Source: a virus. From it: a stretch of 64,000 bases of DNA. The position numbers were made by a program, and so were the translations under genes. A model generated the notes under the pieces. The model was not told the origin of the DNA. It searched no databases and saw only the letters and a program-made list of their open reading frames with translations. Of this stretch, positions 46,841 through 55,183 are shown piece after piece (the stretch's first letter is position 1; each line of letters opens with the position of its first letter). The stretch covers positions 1 through 64,000 of IMG/VR virus record IMGVR_UViG_3300027704_000017. One strand, written 5' to 3'.

Positions 46841-48187
46841 TTAAAGATCGTGGACGTCTTCGCCCGTTTTATGGGATGAATCGTCTTTCTCTTGAGGCGT
46901 CAAGGCGGACTCGGGACCGATTTTTAGAGTATCCCAGTCCACAGTTGAGGTGAACGAATCCATGCCTCCTCTACGCATCTTCACACAGTTCAGAGTGATA
47001 CAAGCATCCTCATGATCCCATGTTTCTAACGTATAGGCCGCATCAGCAGCATCTAGGATGCCTTTTGCGAAACGTGCTTCTCCACTTGCGTCTGTTTGAT
47101 ATGGTGTCATAACAGTACAGTTGTACTCTTGTGCCATTTCTTTGAGGGCTTTACTAACTTCTATCTGCTCAGTCCAGTCATACTGACCACCTCTATTGGG
47201 AAGACTCGACCGCTTTACTTGGTTTATATAGTCAACAATAATGATACCTACGTTCAACGGACGAACTTTTTTATCAAGCTCGGCACGAATCTTAGCAAGG
47301 GTCAAAGAAGGTTCATAGATAACGTCAAGTTGCTGAGTCGGGAGGAGCTCACCTTCTTTAAGTCTAGTATGAAACTTACTAAAATCACGATGTTGTTTAT
47401 ATTCTTTCAAACGGTCTTGCCCCAACACGAAGCGTTCAGACCACCAGGTAGCTACCTTATCCCATTCAACAATACTAAGATTCTTAGTACGCAGACGAGA
47501 GAAGGGAACACCAGTGGCGATTGAACAGCACCGCTGTATGATATCTCTGCTATCCATCTCAATAGTGAAATACATAGCAGATTTACCAGAAGCGATAACA
47601 CTGTTAGCAATGTTTGCACATATAACTGACTTACCAGCTCCACGCTTACCACCAACCATTACAAGATCCTTGGGAGAAAATTGTACTGAGTGGTCGTACT
47701 CGGCATTAAGTCCGAGAGGTATGTACTTAGCTATATCTTCTTCTGGTTCAAACAAGTCAATACGTTGCATACTTTCTTGTGGATCTTCCAAATCAACTCT
47801 ACCTTCTATGTCTAAGACAATTTGATGTAGGTGATCGACAGACTCTTGTGCATCCTCAAACGCAACAGAGTTATCAATGAAATCTTCCAATGAATCCAGA
47901 ATTTGTTTTTGAGTATACTCGTTCTTCAGATATTCGAGAAGCATATATGGTTCTGAATCGACCTGAACGGCCTCAACAGCATATAATTTATCTCTAGTAT
48001 CTGAATCACGGATCTCAAGTTTCAGGTCTTCAATCGAGGGCATCTTATGAAATGTCTCGCAATGCTTTTCAATAACCCCGTAGAGGCTATGGTACTCTGC
48101 TGGCATATAATGCTTGTGAGTAACAGACCAAGTCTCAAAGTCTTGGACGGTCAGCACTTGCTTTATAAGCGCACTTGCAATATTCAA
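46841..48187 (-). CDS. Replicative DNA helicase, DnaB/gp41-like
   Basis: This encodes 448 residues. I read a TTG start at 48187 with GGGAGA eight bases upstream. Walker A is GGKRGAGKS; Walker B IIIVDYINQVK; a later QTDASG motif matches the DnaB family. The first ~150 residues form the usual N-terminal helical domain. It unwinds the fork and works with the primase downstream. Confidence 0.93.
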   Translation of the reverse strand: MNIASALIKQVLTVQDFETWSVTHKHYMPAEYHSLYGVIEKHCETFHKMPSIEDLKLEIRDSDTRDKLYAVEAVQVDSEPYMLLEYLKNEYTQKQILDSLEDFIDNSVAFEDAQESVDHLHQIVLDIEGRVDLEDPQESMQRIDLFEPEEDIAKYIPLGLNAEYDHSVQFSPKDLVMVGGKRGAGKSVICANIANSVIASGKSAMYFTIEMDSRDIIQRCCSIATGVPFSRLRTKNLSIVEWDKVATWWSERFVLGQDRLKEYKQHRDFSKFHTRLKEGELLPTQQLDVIYEPSLTLAKIRAELDKKVRPLNVGIIIVDYINQVKRSSLPNRGGQYDWTEQIEVSKALKEMAQEYNCTVMTPYQTDASGEARFAKGILDAADAAYTLETWDHEDACITLNCVKMRRGGMDSFTSTVDWDTLKIGPESALTPQEKDDSSHKTGEDVHDL

Positions 48188-48212
48188 TGAGATTCTCCCG
48201 AAATCATTACCT

Positions 48213-48244
48213 GAAAAAGTGAGCAGACCCCGAAGAGCCTGCTC
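48213..48244 (-). terminator. Rho-independent terminator (minus)
   Basis: On the minus strand an 8-bp stem (GAGCAGGC with GTCTGCTC, one G-T pair) is followed by a T-rich run. It ends the SANT-repeat/ligase transcript before the helicase gene. Confidence 0.78.
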
Positions 48245-48267
48245 GTTGAAACTATACTAGATAGTTA

Positions 48268-48993
48268 TTAGCCAGCTGCTTTAGCAGACTTGGCCGCGCC
48301 ATCATAGTCGGCGGCACTAATGCCTCGACGAGTTAGCATAGTCTTAACGCCACGAGCAGTTTTACCAATTGACTCAGCAATTGCTTCAACAGTCATGCCA
48401 CCGATATCAGAAAGTGAGGCCAATGGATCTTCTTTAGAAGCGCCTTTGGTAGTTTCCTGACGGGGGATAGCGTCAATGTCACCAGAGCGAAGCAAGCTAA
48501 GAGCTTTACCACGTACTGAGTTGACAGAACGATCAAGAGCATCAGCAATAGCTTCAACAAATGCACCGTCTTGAACCATACCAACAAAAGTTACTTCTTC
48601 TTCTGGGCTATACGTGCGTACAGCTTCGACTTTAGGAGCAGGCTTTACATGGCCGGTTAGTTCCATAGACAAAATCTTGCCTTGGATTGACTTAGCAGAA
48701 AAGTGACCATCTTCAAAATGACCAGCGATCTCAGCATAAGTATATTCACCACTGTTGTCTGCAACGAATGCAGCTAGAGTAGCTTCTTGAGCATCAGTAA
48801 AGGCACGGGTAGCACCGGCTGAAGCTAATTCTACATCAAAGCCCATCTTTCGCAGTTTGCTAGAGATAGAACGAGTAGAGGTTTCAAGCTGGTCAGCTGC
48901 TTCTGCAACAGTAGCTTGTGTAATTGGGCTTTCGCCACCGACAAAATCGGTTAGTTGAGCTGTACGCTCATCAGTCCACTTAGGTAAGGACAT
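48268..48993 (-). CDS. SANT/Myb-like repeat DNA-binding protein
   Basis: This encodes 241 residues from ATG 48993 (GGAG upstream). It contains four related helical units of about 45-55 residues, starting KWTDER, RAFTDAQE, RTYSPEEE and a shorter final one. Each ends with an S-x-x-S-[IV]-x-x-K-L-x-x-x-G type recognition helix. This is the pattern of SANT/Myb or GcrA-like DNA-binding domains. It probably binds DNA as a regulator or nucleoid protein. Two other proteins in the window (51503-51940 and 57531-57701) carry a single copy of such a unit. Confidence 0.75.
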   Translation of the reverse strand: MSLPKWTDERTAQLTDFVGGESPITQATVAEAADQLETSTRSISSKLRKMGFDVELASAGATRAFTDAQEATLAAFVADNSGEYTYAEIAGHFEDGHFSAKSIQGKILSMELTGHVKPAPKVEAVRTYSPEEEVTFVGMVQDGAFVEAIADALDRSVNSVRGKALSLLRSGDIDAIPRQETTKGASKEDPLASLSDIGGMTVEAIAESIGKTARGVKTMLTRRGISAADYDGAAKSAKAAG

Positions 48994-48997
48994 ATTT

Positions 48998-49747
48998 TTA
49001 TTCTCCAATGAATTCTAAAAGGTTAGTTACAATTTGAACGCCAGCATCTCTGGCCTTCTTGGTTTTTGCGGACTCTATTCCGCTTTCGTTTACTAGGATT
49101 GTTACATCCTTTGTTAAGCTAGATTTGTGACCATACCCAACTTCTTCAAGTGCCGCGTGAGCCAAAGCCTTAGTTTTATAACTAACCAGCTTACCTGTGA
49201 TACATACTGTACCCAGAGCTGTAGGCTTGCTACTAGGAGCGTCAAACTTGAAACTAAATGGTAGATTACCTAGCAGGTAGAACTCTTCGTCTAGCCATGC
49301 TAATAGGTTGGCTGTAGACTTCTCACCTAGGCCAGCCTCTTTACAAGTATCGTAGTCTATTTCATCAATATCTGTACAAACTTTTGATAATTTTGCTGAT
49401 GCTGTTTTGCCTATTAGTGGAATACTAAAAGCCGGTAATAGCACATTTAGAGGTGCACCAGTGGAACGCTGAATCTCAGCATACAACTTCTCGCCTAGCT
49501 TCAAGGAGCCAAGACCTTCAGAGCAGTCATCTAAATCTAAACGGTACAGCTCATCAAGAGACTGAATATCTAGTTTTTGTACTGCTACTGGGCCAAGACC
49601 TTTGATCTTGAGGGTACTAGCGAAATGCTCCATGAGCTTCGATATCTTTGTTCCACAGGATGCGTTTCTACAATATAAGAGTTGATTGACTACTTCTAAC
49701 ACCGAACTACACGAGGGGCAGTTTGTTGGGGCTTCGATTGTGGTCAT
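48998..49747 (-). CDS. ligB: NAD-dependent DNA ligase, C-terminal subunit (zinc finger, HhH, BRCT)
   Basis: This encodes 249 residues corresponding to the C-terminal part of LigA: a four-Cys zinc finger (CPSC and CRNASC), helix-hairpin-helix repeats starting IKGLGPVAVQKL, and a BRCT domain starting GTVCITGKL. It lacks the adenylation domain, which is encoded by the next gene upstream with its own promoter. Phage T5 has a similarly split ligase. The symbol follows T5 usage. Confidence 0.87.
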   Translation of the reverse strand: MTTIEAPTNCPSCSSVLEVVNQLLYCRNASCGTKISKLMEHFASTLKIKGLGPVAVQKLDIQSLDELYRLDLDDCSEGLGSLKLGEKLYAEIQRSTGAPLNVLLPAFSIPLIGKTASAKLSKVCTDIDEIDYDTCKEAGLGEKSTANLLAWLDEEFYLLGNLPFSFKFDAPSSKPTALGTVCITGKLVSYKTKALAHAALEEVGYGHKSSLTKDVTILVNESGIESAKTKKARDAGVQIVTNLLEFIGE

Positions 49748-49773
49748 TTAGTTTCCTCTCAAATTGAATATGT

Positions 49774-49802
49774 ATTATACGGAACTTTGGGTTTGTAGTC
49801 AA
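49774..49802 (-). promoter_or_regulatory. Sigma70-type promoter TTGACT-17-TATAAT (minus)
   Basis: The -35 is at 49797-49802 and the -10 at 49774-49779, with ATAGTTC upstream. The leader ATTCAATTTGAGAGG, with its ribosome-binding site, resembles the leaders at 51967 and 54423. It drives the ligase C-terminal subunit. Confidence 0.9.
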
Positions 49803-49826
49803 GAACTATTTTTGCGAAGGTAGCAA

Positions 49827-50756
49827 TCAATCTATGCGTCTTACGACACGAGGTATGATCTCTCCTGAGCGTATTACTTCTACACTACAACCTATCTCAA
49901 GGTTGAGGTCGCGTATATACTCAATGTTGTGTAGTGTAGCCCTAGCAACAACCGCATCACCAATCGTAATCGGGGACAGGATTGCTACAGGACTTACAAC
50001 CCCACTCTTGCCTATCTGCCATACGACATCTAGGAGAGTAGTCTCCACGCCAGTGGCTTGTTCTTTAAGAGCAAACGCACCGCGAGGATGTTTAGCAGTG
50101 TGACCCAAGTCTCTAAACTTGTTGCCATCCCATAACTTGTATACTGTACCATCCGTAGGATAGCGAGTACAATCGAACAAGGTTACAACATTAAAGCCAC
50201 AACCATGACGAAGCCAGTTCATCTCCTCAGAGTAGTTATCATAAAGATTACTACTATCATAGGCTACAAAGACCAAGGGCCTTTGCATGAACTCTTCAAG
50301 ACCCTTGAGTCCTTTAAGTCCGAGAGATCCCGAAGCAAAGTTACGAGAATTTGTAACACTACTTGGAGCAACAACTTCACCTGTAATCTGAACAACACCT
50401 GAGTACTTAATAATATTAGGTACTAAATGCTTCATCTTATCAGTGATGTCTCTACCATGTATGCCGTCACCGCGTGTTAACGCTAACGCTAACTCACCGT
50501 TGACATATAGAATAGATACTGCTGCTCCATCTAGTTTAGGGGATACTATGCATTCAAGAATGTTAATCGGAGCTTTAGTAATGTCAAAACACTTCTGCAA
50601 CGAATACATTTGGTATGTATGTGGCACTGCATCAGTAACCTCATACCCAACTGTCGTGTAGTTATGTTTAGTTGCTAGGAAGTCAAACTCCGCATCTGAA
50701 AGAAGAGGAGTACCTTCGTAGTATAACTTACTTGCCCGATCTAAAAACTCTCGCAT
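49827..50756 (-). CDS. ligA: NAD-dependent DNA ligase, N-terminal subunit (adenylation and OB domains)
   Basis: This encodes 309 residues corresponding to the NAD-binding Ia, adenylation and OB domains: YYEGTPLLSDAEFD, then the active-site Lys in SPKLDGAA (KxDG), TRGDGIHGRDIT, GEVVAP, and near the end SGEIIPRV of the OB fold. The rest is on the next gene. The two products must assemble to seal nicks in phage DNA. Confidence 0.92.
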   Translation of the reverse strand: MREFLDRASKLYYEGTPLLSDAEFDFLATKHNYTTVGYEVTDAVPHTYQMYSLQKCFDITKAPINILECIVSPKLDGAAVSILYVNGELALALTRGDGIHGRDITDKMKHLVPNIIKYSGVVQITGEVVAPSSVTNSRNFASGSLGLKGLKGLEEFMQRPLVFVAYDSSNLYDNYSEEMNWLRHGCGFNVVTLFDCTRYPTDGTVYKLWDGNKFRDLGHTAKHPRGAFALKEQATGVETTLLDVVWQIGKSGVVSPVAILSPITIGDAVVARATLHNIEYIRDLNLEIGCSVEVIRSGEIIPRVVRRID

Positions 50757-50781
50757 ATTATTTCCCTAAATAAGAAAGTTT

Positions 50782-50810
50782 ATTATACGCAGTTTTAAGA
50801 TAAGAGTCAA
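50782..50810 (-). promoter_or_regulatory. Sigma70-type promoter TTGACT-17-TATAAT (minus)
   Basis: The -35 is at 50805-50810 and the -10 at 50782-50787, with AAATAGTTC upstream. It drives the ligase N-terminal subunit. Confidence 0.9.
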
Positions 50811-50813
50811 GAA

Positions 50814-51113
50814 CTATTTATACAGATCCTTAATTAAATCTAAAAAATGTTCCTCAACCATTTCTTTTGACTCTGCTAGTGATAGTATCTCTACCAACCC
50901 CATAAACATCTCGCGTGAGTTACTAAGATCAAGTGGCATTGCTACACCTTCAGGCGTAGGTTTCCATTCTTCATCGAAGTCCATGTAGTATTTACGCAAA
51001 TGCAAATACTCTATGCCACGAAAGGTATTGATGGTTAGTCTAACCTGAACTTCCTTGAGAGAGTCATAATGTATTACACGGGAGTAGGCTTCAGGAGCCT
51101 CGTGTAAGTCCAT
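50814..51113 (-). CDS. Small hypothetical protein
   Basis: This encodes 99 residues of mixed alpha/beta (YDSLKEVQVRLTINTFRGIEY; C-terminal helix KEMVEEHFLDLIKDLY). It overlaps its upstream neighbour by one base and lies just before the ligase promoter. The function is not recognised; the pattern recalls small PC4/YdbC-like transcription cofactors, which is only a guess. Confidence 0.65.
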   Translation of the reverse strand: MDLHEAPEAYSRVIHYDSLKEVQVRLTINTFRGIEYLHLRKYYMDFDEEWKPTPEGVAMPLDLSNSREMFMGLVEILSLAESKEMVEEHFLDLIKDLYK

Positions 51114-51385
51114 TACGGTCTCCTATCGTTTTTCAAGATAGATGAGAGAGGTACTACACTAGATACACTTCCGGGCTTTAATAAACGGTACGAATCAGTA
51201 TCCCAGCAAAAGAACAGAAGAGTATCATCTGTTTCTGAAGCGCGATTCTTTTTCTTCTGTATATAGGGCGTAGAGAAGTCGAGAGTACAAACATTGTATT
51301 TTAACTTTCTGGAGTGCTCACTACGATAGGTAATGATAGCGTCTCCATAATCATGCACTAACTGTGCCAGTTCTTGCTTTTTCAC
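51113..51385 (-). CDS. Small hypothetical protein
   Basis: This encodes 90 residues if GTG 51385 is used; it has AGAAGGAAA upstream, while the longer frame would need a TTG at 51415. Mixed alpha/beta with KYNVCTLDFSTPYI and FFCWDTDSYRLL segments. No recognised domain. It lies after the terminator at 51461-51496 with no consensus promoter visible, so it may depend on read-through. Confidence 0.6.
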   Translation of the reverse strand: MKKQELAQLVHDYGDAIITYRSEHSRKLKYNVCTLDFSTPYIQKKKNRASETDDTLLFFCWDTDSYRLLKPGSVSSVVPLSSILKNDRRP

Positions 51386-51460
51386 TATAGTTTCCTTCTG
51401 GTAGTAGTTTAGCAATCATTATTACTATGTACTTACTCAGAGGTGATTTATAGTAGATGC

Positions 51461-51496
51461 AAAAAAGCCCCACTAGGCGAACCTAGTGAGGTTTTT
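51461..51496. terminator. Rho-independent terminator with TTCG loop
   Basis: On the minus strand CCTCACTAGG and CCTAGTGGGG form a 10-bp stem on a TTCG loop, followed by six T. It ends the 51503-51940 transcript; the A/T runs on both sides could make it bidirectional. Confidence 0.92.
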
Positions 51497-51502
51497 GTTT
51501 TA

Positions 51503-51940
51503 TTACTCTTCGTTTGAAAGAAGAGTAGTAAAGTACTGTGCCGCTTTGCCTGTCAACTTAGAGATAATCTCTTCGTCAACTGCTTTGCCTGCATCAGTGA
51601 TCGCGGCAGTAAGAGCTTCTTGAGCTGCTACTTTAGAAACACGAGTGCCTCCAGTAGAGCCTGTTGATGCTGCTTTTGCTGCGGGGGTCTTTTTAACGTA
51701 GACGCCAGCCTTTGTTAAAATCATACGAACACCATTTGGTGATTCGTCTAGTTCTTCTGCAATGTCTTTTACGATCTCCATAGATGTTTCTGGAGTAGGT
51801 GATGCTGCTTCGTATAGAGTTACTGCTTCTGCTTTTTTATCGTCATCCCAAGCCACTTTTCGTGTCCTCTTGTTAGGGTTTTTATTACCTGGACAATTGC
51901 CCAGAGTTTTAAGTTGCTGATTGTAAAATCGGTCGCCCAT
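51503..51940 (-). CDS. SANT/Myb-like DNA-binding protein
   Basis: This encodes 145 residues. Residues ~28-80 form one helical unit (VAWDDDKKAEAVTLYE, then DIAEELDESPNGVRMILTKAG) like those in the four-repeat protein at 48268-48993. A Thr/Ala/Gly linker and a second helical region follow. It has its own promoter and terminator, so it is a single-gene unit with high potential expression, as expected for a regulator or DNA-organising protein. Confidence 0.75.
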   Translation of the reverse strand: MGDRFYNQQLKTLGNCPGNKNPNKRTRKVAWDDDKKAEAVTLYEAASPTPETSMEIVKDIAEELDESPNGVRMILTKAGVYVKKTPAAKAASTGSTGGTRVSKVAAQEALTAAITDAGKAVDEEIISKLTGKAAQYFTTLLSNEE

Positions 51941-51966
51941 GGCTTCCTCTCTAAATTTGAAAGACT

Positions 51967-51995
51967 ATTATATGGGATTTTAAGCTCCACGTCAA
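51967..51995 (-). promoter_or_regulatory. Sigma70-type promoter TTGACG-17-TATAAT (minus)
   Basis: The -35 is at 51990-51995 and the -10 at 51967-51972. The leader TTCAAATTTAGAGAGGAAG matches the leader downstream of the promoter at 49774. It drives the monocistronic SANT-like gene. Confidence 0.85.
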
Positions 51996-52005
51996 GAAAT
52001 ATTTT

Positions 52006-52755
52006 TCATAACCTCTGCAAGTTTACACCATACTTTTCTAAATGTAGTAGCTTGCCTAGCTCATACGCGGGAGCATACGCACTAAAACCGCCTGCTTGTA
52101 CGCTAGAAAAGAAGGTGTCCTCACTATCTACATCTTGTACTATATAAATTGCGTAACATGGACAGCCATACTTAGACTCATAGTCTACCACGGTCATGCC
52201 CTTCTTACTTTCAAGGAACTCTGGAGTCAGTCGTTCTTTAACTATTACTGTACTATGATACGTTGATGACCACGCTACTTCCCCGTAAGCGAAATCGTCT
52301 GACACACACTCATCAGGAAAATAATGAGGCGTTAGTCTTTCTTCTTTGTTTGCGGGTCGTGCCGGGACTCCAACTCTTTCAAGAATTGTTCGTACAAACC
52401 CTGCTGAACGAAAGAGTCGTTTTGAAATATCTGTAAGAGTATGTCCTCCGAGGAAATCTGTGCACGCTTCAGAGATTTCTGCATCACTCGCTGGACGACC
52501 CCGCAAAGCTGACTTACGTTTTTTAGTATATGCTTTTTGATCATTATGATCTTCTATAATCTTACTTAGCCTAGTAGTGTTGTAGGCAATGTTAAGGATG
52601 TCACACGCTTCTTTCTTACTTATTGGTTTTACCGTAGCTTGGTCCGAAGTAGGCTGGCCCGTTGAGCCAACTTTCGGAGGGTTCAGGAGTCCTATTACTT
52701 TGTCTATGTTCTGCTTCGTCAGGTTCTCGTAGCTTTTCTTCTTTACCCTTCCCAT
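52006..52755 (-). CDS. Putative helix-turn-helix DNA-binding protein
   Basis: This encodes 249 residues. The N-terminal half is basic with HTH-like stretches (KKEACDILNIAYNTTRLSKII; LTDISKRLFRSAGFVRTILERVG) around an RGRPAS hook. The C-terminal half is a separate alpha/beta domain. Its first 140 bases overlap the end of the dNTP hydrolase gene in another frame, which is large for this genome; a shorter real start is possible but no later Met lies near. It is probably the last gene of the ThyX operon. Confidence 0.7.
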   Translation of the reverse strand: MGRVKKKSYENLTKQNIDKVIGLLNPPKVGSTGQPTSDQATVKPISKKEACDILNIAYNTTRLSKIIEDHNDQKAYTKKRKSALRGRPASDAEISEACTDFLGGHTLTDISKRLFRSAGFVRTILERVGVPARPANKEERLTPHYFPDECVSDDFAYGEVAWSSTYHSTVIVKERLTPEFLESKKGMTVVDYESKYGCPCYAIYIVQDVDSEDTFFSSVQAGGFSAYAPAYELGKLLHLEKYGVNLQRL

Positions 52756-53098
52756 CTTCTAACTCCAATTCTAATTTAAACATTAAACAGCAAATAGCGT
52801 GTGCTAGATGCGATAAGTTTGTTTCTGGATCTTCTAGCTCTCCATCCAGATGGGAGAATATGTGCCGAAGTGCACCGCCACTGTATCTATTCTGGGCATC
52901 TTCTAGCTTACGCCAGTTATCTTCATCATACTTAGCCGCACCAAAGGTCAATACTTTAGCTACTTCGACTGTAGCTTTTGGAGGTAGAAGATACATCTTA
53001 GGTTTCTCACTATCAAACTTCTTGCCTGGAGCCTCCCACTTCGGAAGCTCTCCGCTAGCAGCTACATTGATAAAGCCTTTTAAGTCTTTAATCTCCAT
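52616..53098 (-). CDS. dATP/dGTP diphosphohydrolase-like protein (DUF5664 type)
   Basis: This encodes 160 residues. The core matches the phage dNTP pyrophosphohydrolase family: GKKFDSEKPKMYLLPP, FGAAKYDEDNW, RHIFSHLDGELEDPET and LSHLAHAICCLMF, in which the acidic and His residues would bind metal. Such enzymes adjust dNTP pools. It overlaps ThyX by 11 bases. The C-terminal ~45 residues are disordered and share DNA with the next gene. Confidence 0.72.
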   Translation of the reverse strand: MEIKDLKGFINVAASGELPKWEAPGKKFDSEKPKMYLLPPKATVEVAKVLTFGAAKYDEDNWRKLEDAQNRYSGGALRHIFSHLDGELEDPETNLSHLAHAICCLMFKLELELEDGKGKEEKLREPDEAEHRQSNRTPEPSESWLNGPAYFGPSYGKTNK

Positions 53099-53828
53099 GT
53101 ACGAAGTCCTTAATCATAGGAAAGAACTTATTAATTTCATATGCACACTCTCGTGCAATATTCATATGCTCTTTCTGAGTACCTGGTGTAGTGCGTACAT
53201 CTACAAAGTGAATCCACGATCTTACAGTTCCTGACATATAAAGACGAGTCTTTGTTAAGCCTTCTGGAAGTACGGCTCTGGCCTGCTCTTTAGCGATACC
53301 ATTAGCTAAAGCCCAGTTATATGCACTAGAGGCGGCATCAATTACGCCCTTCTGTTGTGCTATCCAATGCTTATGTAAGAGATCGTCATCCGTTTCAACA
53401 CTGTTCTGTCTGTTCTTAGCGTCTTGTAAGCGACACTCTCGTAGCTCAAAAGGATAGCCCATCTCTTTTGGGTCTGCATATCTCTGGCTAAACTCCTGAA
53501 AAGCAAAACTACGGTGACGCACGATCTGGTGAGCAATATCCCTAGTAGTGTTAATCTCTATAGTAATACTAGCCATCTCAAAAGGTGACCAGTGGTTATG
53601 TTTAATTAGATACCGTACTAACTTCTCTGAAGTTTCAGTATTATACTGGTTACTAGGGTTTGATACTTGTTTAATTAGATACCGTACTAACTTCTCTGAA
53701 GTTTCAGTATTATACTGGTTACTAGGGTTTGATACTCTAGCCATCATTGCGATATCTTCTAATATGTTCTCTGCTGATGCTGATATTAATCTTACTGTCA
53801 TTTTATTGTCCTGAAATTCTGTTGTCAT
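53088..53828 (-). CDS. thyX: Flavin-dependent thymidylate synthase
   Basis: This encodes 246 residues. The ThyX signature RHRSFAFQEFSQRY is present, with HNHWSPFEMAS (FAD/dUMP region) and a C-terminal ARAVLPEGLTKT motif. It makes dTMP from dUMP using FAD, NADPH and methylene-tetrahydrofolate, complementing the ribonucleotide reductase. A 69-bp exact tandem duplication repeats 23 residues (VSNPSNQYNTETSEK and following) near residue 30-75, in frame. It overlaps the upstream gene by 26 bases. Confidence 0.94.
   Translation of the reverse strand: MTTEFQDNKMTVRLISASAENILEDIAMMARVSNPSNQYNTETSEKLVRYLIKQVSNPSNQYNTETSEKLVRYLIKHNHWSPFEMASITIEINTTRDIAHQIVRHRSFAFQEFSQRYADPKEMGYPFELRECRLQDAKNRQNSVETDDDLLHKHWIAQQKGVIDAASSAYNWALANGIAKEQARAVLPEGLTKTRLYMSGTVRSWIHFVDVRTTPGTQKEHMNIARECAYEINKFFPMIKDFVHGD
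53599..53736 (-). repeat. 69-bp exact tandem duplication inside thyX
   Basis: 53599-53667 and 53668-53736 are identical. The insertion is in frame (23 codons) and lies just before the HNHWSPFE motif. ThyX proteins normally carry this segment once. Confidence 0.95.
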
Positions 53829-54396
53829 AGTCGGCTAGTTCTTCGTCCCACCAGTGTGGTTTGTCTCTATGTTTCCACGCAGCGAACGTAGCTTTGTCGA
53901 GCATATAGAAATTGCGATAAGACTGTATAGGATTATCATAGTCCTTTAACTCCTCTGTCATTGCCAGGGCGAACTTGGTGAAGCCGTGGTCTTCCATGTG
54001 TTTAGGTTCTGGCAAGGCTCTAAGCATTGCTAGACTTTTATGATCACTACCATAACGATAGTGTGCTTCGCTACCGAGAGCAAAGGCGTAACAGTTTGTC
54101 CAGAAGTAATTTTCTAACGAAGAACGCACCCATACACAACTAGGATGGTTCTGCATAGTAGGCAGATACGGAAAGATGCGGTCTTCCATAGGAAGCTCTT
54201 TCTGTTGCTTACGAGTAGTCTGGAGAATAGCATTCTCTTCTTTAGTGATAGCACGAGGAACAAAACCGAATAGATGATCTATCCAGAGATTTGTATTGAT
54301 AAGCTGTGCGGCTTCTAGTATCATTTTGTTGACGTGTTTATCAACATGAAACTCTGCACATTTGTCAAGGTCTTCGTCTAAGTAGAATAAATTCAT
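53803..54396 (-). CDS. Conserved-type phage protein, possible DNA-repair function
   Basis: This encodes 197 residues. The start NLFYLDEDLDKCAEFHVDKHVNKMILE resembles a widespread phage family sometimes annotated as pyrimidine-dimer glycosylase-like, with conserved His/Asp/Lys at the N-terminus and a HPSCVWVRSS motif. I am not sure of the enzymatic label. It is the first gene of the ThyX operon, 27 bases after its promoter. Confidence 0.68.
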   Translation of the reverse strand: MNLFYLDEDLDKCAEFHVDKHVNKMILEAAQLINTNLWIDHLFGFVPRAITKEENAILQTTRKQQKELPMEDRIFPYLPTMQNHPSCVWVRSSLENYFWTNCYAFALGSEAHYRYGSDHKSLAMLRALPEPKHMEDHGFTKFALAMTEELKDYDNPIQSYRNFYMLDKATFAAWKHRDKPHWWDEELADYDNRISGQ

Positions 54397-54422
54397 GTGG
54401 TACTCTCTGAAATTGAATATGT

Positions 54423-54451
54423 ATTATACGCAATTTCAGAATGCTTGTCAA
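54423..54451 (-). promoter_or_regulatory. Sigma70-type promoter TTGACA-17-TATAAT (minus)
   Basis: The -35 is at 54446-54451 and the -10 at 54423-54428, with ATAGTTC upstream and an ATTCAATTT leader. It drives the operon from 54396 to 52006. Confidence 0.92.
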
Positions 54452-54454
54452 GAA

Positions 54455-55183
54455 CTATTCTTTCGTTGCTTCGGATCTTCCGTGTGTCCATACGACCCTA
54501 GGGGTAGGAATGAATTTGCTTTTATCTTCAAAGGTTCCTTTCCAATAAGTGTTGGGAAAGGTTAAAAGGTCTTTGTATATACGCTGTTCTACTTCAGGAT
54601 CGTGAGCAGGATGTTGATCGCCTTCAGAAGGTCTCCACCCTACATAGTCTTGTCTTAGCAAGGGTATGTGCCAACTGGTTGCAATTGAGTCTTTCCCTGC
54701 ACCGTCATCGTGGTACACAAACCAGTTACGAAAACAATCGAAGTTAACCCATGTAAGACTTTTCCAACCAGAAACTCGGTTAGCCAACCAATGACTTGTA
54801 ACACACCCTGCACTTAGTCGACGCCCTTCTTGTATACCATAATCTTCTGCTAGTGCACAAATCTCTTCTTCCGTATACATCTGTAGATGATCTTCTTTTA
54901 ATCTACCAAACTTCTTAGAGTACAGAGAATTGTTGAAGAGTATCTTTGTGTCCTTTGGGATATTAGTAACACTAGCCTGTCTTAACTGTCCTGTGACCCA
55001 AATATCTGTATAGTCACCTATATACCTGCCAGTCTTGTCGTTCGGGATACCTTTACCAAAGCGCAGAACTACGTCATGCTCGTTGATATAGTTACCATTT
55101 TCTACAGTCAGGGCGTTAAGATCGTTCCCTACTAGGATTATATCCTTGCCTCTGACGTACTCATTAAAATCTTCTAAAGTCAT
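54455..55183 (-). CDS. Sialyltransferase-like glycosyltransferase (GT29 pattern)
   Basis: This encodes 242 residues from ATG 55183 (AGAGGAC upstream, overlapping the previous gene). The N-terminal IILVGNDLNAL, followed by HDVVLRFGKG, matches the large sialyl motif pattern, with DIWVTGQLR next and a SAGCVTSHW region resembling the small motif. GT29-like proteins occur in marine phages, where the acceptor is unknown. It is read with a second glycosyltransferase and the lysis genes. Surface-sugar modification of virion or host is inferred. Confidence 0.65.
   Translation of the reverse strand: MTLEDFNEYVRGKDIILVGNDLNALTVENGNYINEHDVVLRFGKGIPNDKTGRYIGDYTDIWVTGQLRQASVTNIPKDTKILFNNSLYSKKFGRLKEDHLQMYTEEEICALAEDYGIQEGRRLSAGCVTSHWLANRVSGWKSLTWVNFDCFRNWFVYHDDGAGKDSIATSWHIPLLRQDYVGWRPSEGDQHPAHDPEVEQRIYKDLLTFPNTYWKGTFEDKSKFIPTPRVVWTHGRSEATKE

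Noticed and set aside
52662-53234. 190-codon plus-strand ORF opposite the diphosphohydrolase
   Set aside because: Ser-rich reverse shadow of a coding gene; it runs against the operon direction.
53548-53814. 88-codon plus-strand ORF opposite thyX
   Set aside because: It consists mostly of the reverse of the duplicated thyX segment and lacks start signals.
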